Positions 51,297-60,207 of a stretch of 64,000 nucleotides of DNA are shown here, piece after piece. Under the pieces are notes generated by a model, which searched no databases, was not told where the DNA came from, and saw only the letters and a program-made list of their open reading frames with translations. This DNA comes from Streptomyces sp. R33 (GTDB lineage: Bacteria > Actinomycetota > Actinomycetes > Streptomycetales > Streptomycetaceae), in NCBI RefSeq assembly GCF_041200175.1, contig NZ_CP165727.1:7558001-7622000 (forward strand), given 5' to 3'. Position 1 is the stretch's first letter. Each line of letters begins with the position of its first letter. The position numbers and the translations under genes were made by a program.

Positions 51297-52230
51297 GAGG
51301 GACATGAACGGCGACACGCTCCATTCGATCGGGGAAATCGCCCGGCGCACCGGGCTGACGGTGAAGACCGTCCGCTTCTACTCCGACTCGGGGATCGTGC
51401 CGCCCACGGACCGCAGCCCCGCCGGCTACCGGCTCTACGACACCGACGCAGTCGCCCGCCTCGACCTCGCCCGCACCCTGCGCGACCTCGGCCTCGACCT
51501 GGCCACGATCCGCAGGGTGCTGGACAGGGAGACCTCCGTACCGGAGGTCGCGGCGGCCCACGCCGACGCCCTGGACGTGCAGATACGCACGCTGCGGCTG
51601 CGGCGGGCGGTACTGCGCGCGGTGGCCCGGCGCGGCGCCTCATCCCAGGAGACACGCCTCATGCACCGACTCGCCCAGCTCTCCGAAGCCGAACGGCACC
51701 GGCTGGTCCATGCCTTCATCGACGACACCTTCGGGGGATTCGACGCCAATCCGGAGTTCGTGGCCATGATGCGCTCGGCCATGCCCGAGCTCCCCGACGA
51801 CCCCACCACCGAGCAGCTCGAGGCCTGGGTGGAGCTCGCCGAGCTCTGCCAGGACGCCGACTTCCGCGCGTCCGTACGCCGGATGGCCGAGCACCAGGCG
51901 GCCGACCGGGCCGACGGCGACACCATCGGCCTCCACCACGAACTCACCGAGGCGGTGCGTGAACGCGTCGGCGAGGCACTCGAAGCGGGCATCCTCCCGG
52001 GGTCCGTCGAAGCACTGCCCCTCACGAACACCCTGACCGCCCTCTACGGGCACGCCTTCGGGCGCGCGGACGACGGCGATCTGCGCCGTTGGCTGCTGGC
52101 CCGGCTGGAGACGGCCGCCGATCCGCGCGCCGAGCGCTACTGGCAGCTCCTGGCCGTGATCAACGGGTGGCCGCCCTCGCCGAGTCTGGCGCCCGTGTTC
52201 ACCTGGTTCACGGCCGCACTGCGCGGCTGA
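51295..52230 (+). CDS. MerR-family regulator
   Basis: A 311-residue regulator with an N-terminal MerR winged helix (IGEIARRTGLTVKTVRFYSD, GIVPPTDRSPAGYRLYDTD) and a coiled-coil helix around 95-118. The 190-residue C-terminal helical domain has no Cys-based metal site, suggesting an organic ligand. GTG 51295 and ATG 51304 are both possible starts; GGGGGAG lies before the first. A MerR-type palindrome directly upstream suggests autoregulation. No partner gene is evident: the downstream gene is convergent and separated by a hairpin. Confidence 0.9.
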   Translation: MRDMNGDTLHSIGEIARRTGLTVKTVRFYSDSGIVPPTDRSPAGYRLYDTDAVARLDLARTLRDLGLDLATIRRVLDRETSVPEVAAAHADALDVQIRTLRLRRAVLRAVARRGASSQETRLMHRLAQLSEAERHRLVHAFIDDTFGGFDANPEFVAMMRSAMPELPDDPTTEQLEAWVELAELCQDADFRASVRRMAEHQAADRADGDTIGLHHELTEAVRERVGEALEAGILPGSVEALPLTNTLTALYGHAFGRADDGDLRRWLLARLETAADPRAERYWQLLAVINGWPPSPSLAPVFTWFTAALRG

Positions 52231-52288
52231 CAGCGGCGTACGGCCGGGTGGCGGGAGCGGGCCCAAGGGCCGGCAGGCGGCCGGCACA

Positions 52289-52325
52289 CGAAGTCCCGGG
52301 CCTCGCGGGGAGACCCGGGACTTCG
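52289..52325. terminator. Bidirectional hairpin between convergent genes
   Basis: CGAAGTCCCGGG (52289-52300) pairs perfectly with 52314-52325, 13-base loop. Confidence 0.8.
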
Positions 52326-52375
52326 CTGGTGCACTTCGCTTGACCGCCGTGTTCAACGACGGACCGCTCCGGAGG

Positions 52376-53311
52376 TCACCCTCCGAGTCGGGCCTGCAGC
52401 GCGCGCCGCTGGTGCACCCGCAGTTGCAGGGTGGCGAGGTCCAGCAGCGGGGTGGGCACGGCGAGCGCGCGGGCCCGGGCGACCAGATCGCCGAAGACGT
52501 GCTCGACCTCCGTGGGACGGCCGGCGACCAGGTCCCGGTACATGGACGGGGTGAGCGGGGAGCCGGGCGTGGTCACCGTCCGGGTGGTGAAGGCGAGTTC
52601 TGCATCCGGTACGGGATGGCCCGCGGCGGCCGAGACGGCCGCCGCCTCCGCGAGTACGGCCGGCCCGAGGCCGGATCCGCCGGGAACGGCGCCGACCTCG
52701 CCGACAGAGCCGCGCGCCAGGCAGGTGACGGCCGCCAGGGTGGTGATGAAGACCCACTTGTGCCACATCGCGCCGACGACGTCCGGGGTCTCGGGGCTGT
52801 CGATGCCCGCCCCGGTCAGCAGGGCGCGTACGGCGTCCACGCGCGCGGAGGCGCGGCCGTCGAGTTCACCGGTGAGCAGGGTGGACGGCGGGGCCATGCG
52901 CACGATGTCGCCGTGCTCGTTCAGGGTGGTGACCACCTTGGCCACGCCGCCGAGGACCGGCGCGCCGCCGAAGCGGCCTATGAGGTGATCGAGATGGGCC
53001 ATGCCGTTGAGCAGCGGCACGATCGCGGTCCGCGGGCCGACCGCCGGGGCCAGGTCCTTCGCCGCGCGGTCGAGCGCCGTCGACTTCACCGAGAGCAGGA
53101 CGAGGTCGTACGGGTGCGACAGCGCGTCGGCGGTCACCAACTGTGGTGTCAGGGTGAGGACTTCGCCGAGGCCCGTCACCCGCAGCCCGCGCTCGCGAAG
53201 GGCGCTGGCCCGCTCCGGTCGGACCAGGAAGGTGACGTCCTGCCCGGCGTGGGCGAGGCGGGCACCGAACCAGCCGCCTGCGGCTCCGGCGCCGACTGTC
53301 AGGATTCTCAT
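52376..53311 (-). CDS. Ketopantoate reductase family (2-dehydropantoate 2-reductase)
   Basis: A 311-residue NADP-dependent reductase of the ApbA/PanE fold: GAGAAGGWFGARLA nucleotide loop at 8-21, LLSVKSTAL with the conserved Lys, LLNGMAHLDHL, and the C-domain motif MWHKWVFITTLAAVT. Its ATG overlaps the TGA of the HxlR gene (ATGA). The pairing with a dedicated redox-type regulator suggests that it may reduce another 2-oxo or carbonyl compound rather than supplying pantothenate, since pan genes are not nearby. Family assignment is firm, substrate is not. Confidence 0.9.
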   Translation of the reverse strand: MRILTVGAGAAGGWFGARLAHAGQDVTFLVRPERASALRERGLRVTGLGEVLTLTPQLVTADALSHPYDLVLLSVKSTALDRAAKDLAPAVGPRTAIVPLLNGMAHLDHLIGRFGGAPVLGGVAKVVTTLNEHGDIVRMAPPSTLLTGELDGRASARVDAVRALLTGAGIDSPETPDVVGAMWHKWVFITTLAAVTCLARGSVGEVGAVPGGSGLGPAVLAEAAAVSAAAGHPVPDAELAFTTRTVTTPGSPLTPSMYRDLVAGRPTEVEHVFGDLVARARALAVPTPLLDLATLQLRVHQRRALQARLGG

Positions 53312-53850
53312 GCGGGAGAGCCTTTCGTGAGGGGCAGCGGCTGCAGGAGCCGGTGCGGTCGGTGCAGGGCCGCGGTGACGGGATCGTCGTCGGCGGACGG
53401 CGGCGGCAGCCCGGGCCCGGGCGCCACCAGGAGATCTGCGACCCCGACGGGTGCATCGCAGCCGGTGCAGCGCCCGTCGACGGCGACCGGGGCGTCGTCG
53501 ACGGCGTGCAGGAAGACCCGGCGCGGCCCGCCGGGCGCGGGCCGGTGCTCCTCGCCCCACAGGGACAGTGCGCGGACGGCCGGCCAGAGGCGGACGCCCT
53601 TGTCCGTGAGGGCGTACACCTCGCGCCGGCCGTCCCCGGGTACGCGGGCCAGCACCCCGGCCCCGGTGAGACCGGCGAGCCGGTCGGTGAGGACCGCGCG
53701 CGGGATGCCGAGGTGGGCGGCGAAGTCCCCGAACCGTCGGACTCCGAAGAAGGCGTCCCGCACGATGAGCAGGGTCCAGCGCTCGCCGACGACCTCCATG
53801 GCGCGGGAGAGCGAGCAGGACTGGCCGCGGTAGTCGCGAGGGAGCGTCAC
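53308..53850 (-). CDS. HxlR-family regulator
   Basis: A 180-residue winged-helix regulator: CSLSRAMEVVGERWTLLIVR, RRFGDFAAHLGIPRAVLTDR and the wing LARVPGDGRREVYALTDKG. Cys12 lies at the position used by redox- or aldehyde-sensing HxlR proteins; a second pair, CTGC at 128-131, occupies the C-terminal extension. GTG start. The 27-bp palindrome at 53865-53891 directly upstream is an apparent autoregulatory operator. It is co-translated with the reductase. Confidence 0.92.
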   Translation of the reverse strand: MTLPRDYRGQSCSLSRAMEVVGERWTLLIVRDAFFGVRRFGDFAAHLGIPRAVLTDRLAGLTGAGVLARVPGDGRREVYALTDKGVRLWPAVRALSLWGEEHRPAPGGPRRVFLHAVDDAPVAVDGRCTGCDAPVGVADLLVAPGPGLPPPSADDDPVTAALHRPHRLLQPLPLTKGSPA

Positions 53851-53864
53851 GGGCCCACCGTAGC

Positions 53865-53891
53865 AAATCAGTTCGGTGACCGAACCGATTT
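53865..53891. promoter_or_regulatory. HxlR operator, 27-bp palindrome
   Basis: Half-sites AAATCAGTTCGGT and ACCGAACCGATTT flank a single central G and differ from perfect symmetry at one position. The site starts 15 bp upstream of the HxlR start and ends one base before the metacaspase stop codon. Confidence 0.85.
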
Positions 53892-54692
53892 TCAGATCGT
53901 GAAGGGCTTCTGGCCGAGGAACCCGGCGTCGGGCCTGCCCGTCGTGAAGAAGTTCGGCATCTGGGTGGCGGGCATGCGCTTCTTGATGTCGCGGTGGAAG
54001 GTCTCGTAGTCACCGGTGAACGCCCCGCCGTTCCAGACCTTGAGCAGCGTCTCGGTGAACTTGCCGTTGACGCGGCCGTCCAGGGCGACCTGGTCGTCCT
54101 GACAGGCGGAGATGAGCACGACGCCCGGCTCCGCGCCGTTGCCGTTCGTACTCCTCAGCTCGCGCTGGAGGTCCTGGAAGAACGCCTTGTCCCGCTCGAA
54201 GATCTGCTGCTGCTTCAGCACGGGCATGAGGCGGACCGCCTCCCCCTGGGCGGAGCCGTCGATCAGTTCGGTGGCGGTCCCGCTGTGGCAGCAGTCGAGG
54301 AAGGTGATGATCCGGACGTCCTTGTGGAATTTCTGGAACTCCCGGTGCAGCTCGTCGTCGAGGAACTGGCGGTCGAAGAACACGAGGGTCTCGTCGAGCT
54401 CGTCCGGCTCGTCGCCCTCGGTGTCGGGCATCTGGCCGCCGTGGCCCGAGTAGGTGAGGAGCAGGATGTCCCCGCCCCCGAGCTTCCCGGCCGCCTTGCG
54501 CAGCGCGGCCGTGATGGTGTCGACGGTGGCGTCCCTCGTCAGGATCACGGTGTCGTCGAACCCGGCGCCGCGGGCCAGTTCGGCCATGTCGCGGGCGTCG
54601 TTCTCGCACGCCATGAGCTGTCCGTCCCAGCCGCCGTACTTGCTGGGGTCGACGTTGTTGAGTCCTACGTGGATGGACACGCCTGCGGGCAT
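53892..54692 (-). CDS. Metacaspase/orthocaspase (C14)
   Basis: A 266-residue caspase-fold protease with the full catalytic dyad: His84 in TYSGHGGQ and Cys135 in FLDCCHSG. DELDETLVFFD at about 97-107 corresponds to the acidic substrate-pocket segment of metacaspases that cut after Arg or Lys. There is no signal peptide and no fused domain. It is divergent from the STAND/trypsin operon with a 267-bp shared promoter region; prokaryotic caspases with STAND NTPases and trypsins are predicted cell-death or conflict effectors. ATG 54692 follows GAGGAGG. Confidence 0.93.
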   Translation of the reverse strand: MPAGVSIHVGLNNVDPSKYGGWDGQLMACENDARDMAELARGAGFDDTVILTRDATVDTITAALRKAAGKLGGGDILLLTYSGHGGQMPDTEGDEPDELDETLVFFDRQFLDDELHREFQKFHKDVRIITFLDCCHSGTATELIDGSAQGEAVRLMPVLKQQQIFERDKAFFQDLQRELRSTNGNGAEPGVVLISACQDDQVALDGRVNGKFTETLLKVWNGGAFTGDYETFHRDIKKRMPATQMPNFFTTGRPDAGFLGQKPFTI

Positions 54693-54959
54693 GAGGTCCT
54701 CCTCGGATGCGGTGGGCACGGTGGCACCGGATGGGGCGGCACCTCGGGCATGGGTTCCGCGGCAGGGGGCCCGCCGAACCGCGCGGCGCGCAGCGCCCCC
54801 CGATCGGGCGCGGCGGCCGGAGCAACGGGCGCGATGCACGCGCCCGGCCGGCGCTCACTCCGAGACCGGTCGCCTTGCCGCTGAACAGACCGGGTGAAAC
54901 CATGGCAAGTAGCAATCACTCCGTCTGTCGCCCGTCAAGGGCGGCCGGGTAGGTGCGGT

Positions 54960-57900
54960 ATGCCGCTCACCGAAACGGAATGGGGCCTCGTCACCACCTG
55001 GGTGGGTGAATATCTCCTCGACACCCCGGACCCGCATGACAGGCTCGCCCAGCACGGGTTCCCCCCGGAATTCATCGGCAGCCTCGCGCTGACCAACAAG
55101 AGCGGGGAGAACGCGGTCACGCTGGTCCGCGCCTCGCGGAAGTACATCAAGGAGCAGCTGCGCCTGCTCGAGGTGCTCGGCACCCTCGCCGAGCTCAGAG
55201 TACGGCCCGAGGGAAAGGACGCCGAGGGGTTCCGGGACAGGCTTCGCGAAGACGCGGAGGTGAACGTCTCCGCTCCGGATCAGTTCCTCGCCGGCGTCCT
55301 CAAGAACGGCACGGAAGTGTTCATCGACCGGGCCGAGCTGCGGGTGCGCCTGCAGGAATTCCTCACCGACCCCGAGAAGACCGTGCTGCTGGTCGACGGC
55401 GAGCCCGACAGCGGGCGCTCGTACACGTACAACCTGATCCGGCACCTCGGCCAGCACTACGACTTCCGCCCGGTGCGGGTGACGCTTTCGCGTACCTCGA
55501 CCGCCGCCCAGCTCGTCCGGCGGCTGGCCGAGTTCGTCGGCGACCGGGACCCCGGCATCTCACCGTTGAACACGACACAGTTGAACGATCCACTGCCGTC
55601 GGTCGACGAGGCCGTCCACCGGATCGTCAGCCGCGCCACGGCCGCGGAGGAACGGTTCTGGCTCGTCCTCGACGAATGCGACAAGCTCGACTCCAACTCC
55701 GACGTGTGGGACTGCATCGGCCAGCTGGCCCTCGCCATCTACGACTACACGCCCGTGCAGGAGGAGACCGTGCCGCGGCTCGTACTGCTGGGCTACGCGC
55801 CGTCGATGCGCCAGCTGCCGTACGACATCCGCAAGAACGAGTGCCGGGACACCGCGCGGATCGCCGGTCCCGACGATCTGCACAGCTTCTTCCGGACCTT
55901 CTTCGCCCAGACGCCCGCATCGCCGGACACCGCCGGGACGGAGGCGCTGACCGAGTTGGCCGTCGAGACGGTCCTCGACGCGGCGCAGCGTCCGGGGGAC
56001 GACAGCTACATGCGCAAGATCTGCACGGCGGCCGAGCGGACCGTCCGCCTCTACCTCTCGCTGCGGTCCGGCGAGGACTTCGCCGCCCGGCTGCGCGGGG
56101 AACTGCTCGCCGCGGCGTCCGAATCCGCACCGGCCGTCCCGGACGGCCGCAGGGCGTACCGGGAGGCCGCCTGCCTGCTCAGCAGGTTCGATCCCACGCA
56201 GCTGCGGCTGCCCGGCGAGGGGGAGAGCAGCGGCCGGGCTGCGCTGGCACTCGTCGACGACTGCACGACCCTCGGCGTGCAGCCCCGGCCCGGCTGGGTC
56301 CTCAAGCAGGAGGTCCGCGACGTGACCCTGTGCGGCCTGGCCGGCCCGGAAGCCGCGCGCCTCGGCCTGGAGGCCAACCTCGGCCAGGTCCCCGAGGGCC
56401 CCGGACCGGAACGGTTCGCGCTCGCCTACCTCTGCGGCACACCGCCGGCCCTGGGTGAGCAGGATGTCGACGGGCTCGCCGGCATCCTCCAGGCGGTGCT
56501 GTGGCTCGCGCAGATCCCGCACACGACCGGGATACCGGACCCCGAGCACGTCCAGCAGCTGCTGGAGCGCGCCAGACTGCGCCAGCCGCTCGAACGGCTG
56601 GTCAGGGGGAGGTTCTGCGGGCGCGCAGCCGAGCTGGAACAGCTGCGGGCGTACGTCGGGCTGCCCCCGGCCGCCGAGGGCCCCCTCGGCGGCGGGTCCG
56701 TCAAGGAGCCCCCCTTGCTCATCCACGGGATCGGCGGCACCGGCAAGAGCACCCTGCTCGCCAGGTTCCTGCTCGACCTTCCCGCAGGCTTCCCCTTCGC
56801 CTACGTCGACTTCGAGCGGCCCACGCTCTCCGTCCACGAGCCGATCACCCTCGTCGCCGACATCGCCCGGCAGCTCGGCATCCAGTACCCCGGGCACCGC
56901 GCCGCGTTCGACGCACTGGCCGGCGAGTGCGAGGAGACCGCCCGCATCCAGCGGGAGGAACAGAACGACGTCGACGAGATGTACCGGCTCTCCACCACCC
57001 GATCGGGAGCCGGGCGAAGGGCCGCCGAACAGTTCCACAGCCGGGCGCGCGGCCGCGAGACGGACCTGGTGCGCCGGGTGGGTGAACGCCTCGTCCAGGC
57101 GGTGGCGGGCGCGGGCGGCGGCACGGACGCCGGCCCGCCGCTGGCGATCGTGATCGACTCGTTCGAGGAGGCCCAATACCGCGCGAACCCCGTACTCGGT
57201 CGCATGTGGGCCATCTGGTCGGTCCTCCACGATGGCTACCCGCGGCTGCGGTTCATCGTCGCCGGACGGGCCGGCGTCCACCACCCGGCGCAGGCCGCGG
57301 AACCGAAGACGATCGCGCTCGGCGACCTCGAACCGGACGCCGCCGTGGACCTCCTCATCGCCAGCGGGATCGAGGACGAGGGCGTGGCCCGGGCCCTGGC
57401 CGAGCGGGTCGGCGGCCACCCGCTCAGCCTGAAGCTGGCCGCGCAGGCTGCCCTGCTCGCCTGCCAGGAGGCCGGCTCGCTCGGTGAGCTGGTCGAGAGC
57501 CTGCCCGCCCGGCGCCGGTACTTCTACCGCAAGGTCGACCAGATGCTCGTCCAGGGGATCCTGTACGACCGCATCCTCAAGCACATCGCAGATGCGGAGG
57601 CCCGCGCCCTCGCCCAGGCGGGCCTGGCGCTGCGCACCATCACCCCCGAGCTGATCGCGCACGTCCTCGCCCCGGCGTGCGGACTGCACGTGGACTCCCC
57701 GGAGCAGGCACGCCGACTCTTCGGACGGCTGGCCCGGCTCGACCTGATGGAACCGGCCGGCCCGAGCGCCCTGCGGCACCGCTCCGACCTGCGGGCCATC
57801 ATGCTGCGCCTGTCGGACACCGCGAGCACCGACCTGATGCGTACGGTCGGGCGGCGCGCGGTGGAGTACTACGCGGCCCGCGAGGGGCTCGAGGCCCGCG

Positions 57901-59045
57901 CCGAGGAGATCTACCACCGGCTGCGCCTGAACGAGGACCCCCGGTCCGTGGAGAAGCGCTGGGAGCCCGGCGTCGAGCGCCACCTCGACCGCGCGGACCA
58001 GGACATGGCCTCCCGGTCGGCCGCCTTCCTGACCGGGAGGCTCGGCGGGCACGTCCCCGACGAGGTGCTGCACGACGCCGACCAGGAGGACTGGGAGCGG
58101 AACGCTGCAGGTGAGATCGAGGCCCTGCTGGCGCAGGGCTTCACGGACGATGCCGCGGCCCGGCTCGCCGAACGCCGCCCCTGGACACCCGGCAGCCCCC
58201 TCGACCCGCTGCTCGTCGAGACCCTGGCCCGCAGCGGCCGGCGTACGGAGGCCAGGAACACGGCGCAGGAGGCCGTCGACCGTGCGGAGGAGGCGGGCAA
58301 CGTCGATGCGCAGCTGGAGCTGCTGCGGCTCTCCGCGCGGCTCGCGGAGGAGGACGGAGACGTACAGGACGCCGAACGCGACCTCGCCGAGGCGGAGGAT
58401 CTCGCGACCGGCCTCGGACGCGACTTCGACGCCCTGGCCGTCACGCTGGCCCGGGCCGGGCTGGCCGCCTCACGTGAAGGCGACACCGACATCGACCGTC
58501 GCCTCGCCCGCCGGCTGCGGCAGCTGCCCGATGAGGCGCTGGCCGAGCAGCCGGTCCTGGTCCGGGCCGTCGCGGCCGAGGTCTCCCGGCACGATCCGGC
58601 CGCGCTCGGCCACACCCTGGACGTCGTGGGACTGCCGGAAACCGACGACGAGGCCTTGGAGGCGCTCGCGGACACGATCGTCCTCGTGCTGGCGGAGCAG
58701 CCCGAGCTGCGGCTCGCCGTGGCCAAGCTCCTCGAGAACGCCGCCGGACCCGTACCGCCGGTTCGGTCCACGCAGCAGCAACCCCCGCCGCCGCCCCCGC
58801 CGTCGCCCTCCACGGCCGACATGCTCCGCGAGGCCCGCGACCGGGGCACCCTCGACGCGCTCGCCCGGCGCCTCCTGGTGCTGCACGACGACAGCGGCGC
58901 GCTCGTCTCCGGCGTGGCGGCCGCGATGGGTGCGGGTACCCCCGGTCCGGCGGCGGCGCCGGCCCGCACAGCCGAACCAGCCGAACCAGCCGAATCAACC
59001 GAACCAGCCGAACCAGCCGAAAGGAACGGCCCGCGAGCGGCCTGA
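54960..59045 (+). CDS. STAND NTPase with N-terminal effector-associated-like domain and two NTPase modules
   Basis: A 1361-residue signalling protein. Residues 1-100 form a small helical domain (LTETEWGLVTTWVGEYLL, HGFPPEFIGSL) like the effector-associated domains (EADs) that recruit proteases. NTPase 1 has an aberrant Walker A GEPDSGRS (147-154, Arg in place of Lys) and Walker B WLVLDEC (234-240). NTPase 2 has a canonical GIGGTGKST (590-598) and a Walker B near 727 (IVIDSFEE). From about 1000 the protein is helical and TPR-like, and it ends in a Pro-rich stretch and (AEP)n repeats. ATG 54960 is used; a GTG at 54894 is in frame. Confidence 0.85.
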   Translation: MPLTETEWGLVTTWVGEYLLDTPDPHDRLAQHGFPPEFIGSLALTNKSGENAVTLVRASRKYIKEQLRLLEVLGTLAELRVRPEGKDAEGFRDRLREDAEVNVSAPDQFLAGVLKNGTEVFIDRAELRVRLQEFLTDPEKTVLLVDGEPDSGRSYTYNLIRHLGQHYDFRPVRVTLSRTSTAAQLVRRLAEFVGDRDPGISPLNTTQLNDPLPSVDEAVHRIVSRATAAEERFWLVLDECDKLDSNSDVWDCIGQLALAIYDYTPVQEETVPRLVLLGYAPSMRQLPYDIRKNECRDTARIAGPDDLHSFFRTFFAQTPASPDTAGTEALTELAVETVLDAAQRPGDDSYMRKICTAAERTVRLYLSLRSGEDFAARLRGELLAAASESAPAVPDGRRAYREAACLLSRFDPTQLRLPGEGESSGRAALALVDDCTTLGVQPRPGWVLKQEVRDVTLCGLAGPEAARLGLEANLGQVPEGPGPERFALAYLCGTPPALGEQDVDGLAGILQAVLWLAQIPHTTGIPDPEHVQQLLERARLRQPLERLVRGRFCGRAAELEQLRAYVGLPPAAEGPLGGGSVKEPPLLIHGIGGTGKSTLLARFLLDLPAGFPFAYVDFERPTLSVHEPITLVADIARQLGIQYPGHRAAFDALAGECEETARIQREEQNDVDEMYRLSTTRSGAGRRAAEQFHSRARGRETDLVRRVGERLVQAVAGAGGGTDAGPPLAIVIDSFEEAQYRANPVLGRMWAIWSVLHDGYPRLRFIVAGRAGVHHPAQAAEPKTIALGDLEPDAAVDLLIASGIEDEGVARALAERVGGHPLSLKLAAQAALLACQEAGSLGELVESLPARRRYFYRKVDQMLVQGILYDRILKHIADAEARALAQAGLALRTITPELIAHVLAPACGLHVDSPEQARRLFGRLARLDLMEPAGPSALRHRSDLRAIMLRLSDTASTDLMRTVGRRAVEYYAAREGLEARAEEIYHRLRLNEDPRSVEKRWEPGVERHLDRADQDMASRSAAFLTGRLGGHVPDEVLHDADQEDWERNAAGEIEALLAQGFTDDAAARLAERRPWTPGSPLDPLLVETLARSGRRTEARNTAQEAVDRAEEAGNVDAQLELLRLSARLAEEDGDVQDAERDLAEAEDLATGLGRDFDALAVTLARAGLAASREGDTDIDRRLARRLRQLPDEALAEQPVLVRAVAAEVSRHDPAALGHTLDVVGLPETDDEALEALADTIVLVLAEQPELRLAVAKLLENAAGPVPPVRSTQQQPPPPPPPSPSTADMLREARDRGTLDALARRLLVLHDDSGALVSGVAAAMGAGTPGPAAAPARTAEPAEPAESTEPAEPAERNGPRAA
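58971..59015 (+). repeat. Five 9-bp repeats at the STAND C-terminus
   Basis: GCCGAACCA and one-base variants at 58971, 58980, 58989, 58998 and 59007, encoding AEP/SEP/TEP tripeptides just before the stop. Confidence 0.9.
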
Positions 59046-59051
59046 ACCCGT

Positions 59052-60206
59052 ATGAGCGACGCGTATCTCCCCTCCGAGGAAATCGTCCGGCTGGTCGACG
59101 CCTCGCTGGAGGCCGGGCTCGCCGATCCGTCGGTACGGCGGCTGCTCCTCGACGGCATCATGCCCAAGTACCGGGGCACGCTGCCCCTGATCGCCGCTCC
59201 CGGCATGCAGGTGCACTCGGACCTGAACGAGATGAACCGCGTGGAGCGGCTGGTCGACGGCTCGGTGCCGCTGGAGATCTGGCTGCGCAACGCCGTCGCC
59301 CAGACCGTGGAGGCCGGCCCGCTCGCCGTGTTCCAGAAGGCCCTGGACGAAGTGGCGCGCGACGCCGCCGGTGAGCCCGACGTACCGGCCGCGCTGCCCG
59401 CGGGTGAGACCAAGGAAGAGGTCATCCACCGGGACGACACGGTGCCCTTCGAGTTCCTGCGCGGCGGCGAGGAGGCGGGCCGCGCGGTCGCCCGGATCAA
59501 GGTCCTCCCGTACCAGGCCGGGGCCCCGCTCCAGCCGAACGGCTTTCCGCACTCGGGTACGGGCTGGCTCATCGCCCCGGACCTGCTCGTCACCAACCAC
59601 CACGTGGTGAACGCGCGGACCCGCAGTGCCACGGACCGCGGCGTCGTGGATCCCGCGGACCTCCAGCTGCAGGCGCAGAACTCCCGCGCGCGCTTCGACT
59701 ACGGCGCGGACGACACGGAGACCGAGGAGGTGGCCGCCAGCGGCCTGGTCGCCTGGGACGAGGCCCTCGACTACGCGATCCTGCGGCTGAGCGGCCAGCC
59801 GCCGCGGGCCGCCCTGCGGGTGGCCACCGAGCCCTTGGCGGTCGCCGGGGAGCCGGTGGCGGTCAACATCATCCAGCACCCGGGCGGCCAGCCGAAGCGG
59901 GTGGCCCTGCGCAACAACCTCGTGTACGAGGCGAACGAGAACGACGTGCGCTACTTCACCGACACCCGGGGCGGGTCCTCCGGATCGCCCGTCTTCACCG
60001 ACGACTGGCAGGTGGTCGCGCTCCACCGCGGGACGCGGCGCGTCGAGGACGTCAACTTCCAGGGCAAGACCACCGCATTCGTCAACGTCGGCACCCAGAT
60101 GAGCAGCGTCATGCGGCACCTGCGGGAGCACAGCCCCGAGGTGCACGCCGAGATCACGGCGGCGCAGTCGGCGCCGGCGCAGCAGGGTCTGCCTGAGGAG
60201 GCATGA
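59052..60206 (+). CDS. EAD-linked trypsin-like protease
   Basis: A 384-residue protein. The N-terminal 100 residues (LPSEEIVRLVDASLEAGLAD, YRGTLPLIAAP, LRNAVAQTVEAGPLAVFQKA) form a helical module of the EAD type, matching in kind the N-terminus of the upstream STAND protein. Residues about 150-370 are a trypsin-fold protease with His184 (TNHHVV), Asp240 (DYAILRL) and Ser310 (GGSSGSP). No signal peptide: it should act inside the cell. It starts 6 bp after the STAND stop, so co-expression is clear. Homotypic EAD contacts are the expected route of recruitment. Confidence 0.9.
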   Translation: MSDAYLPSEEIVRLVDASLEAGLADPSVRRLLLDGIMPKYRGTLPLIAAPGMQVHSDLNEMNRVERLVDGSVPLEIWLRNAVAQTVEAGPLAVFQKALDEVARDAAGEPDVPAALPAGETKEEVIHRDDTVPFEFLRGGEEAGRAVARIKVLPYQAGAPLQPNGFPHSGTGWLIAPDLLVTNHHVVNARTRSATDRGVVDPADLQLQAQNSRARFDYGADDTETEEVAASGLVAWDEALDYAILRLSGQPPRAALRVATEPLAVAGEPVAVNIIQHPGGQPKRVALRNNLVYEANENDVRYFTDTRGGSSGSPVFTDDWQVVALHRGTRRVEDVNFQGKTTAFVNVGTQMSSVMRHLREHSPEVHAEITAAQSAPAQQGLPEEA

Positions 60207-60207
60207 G

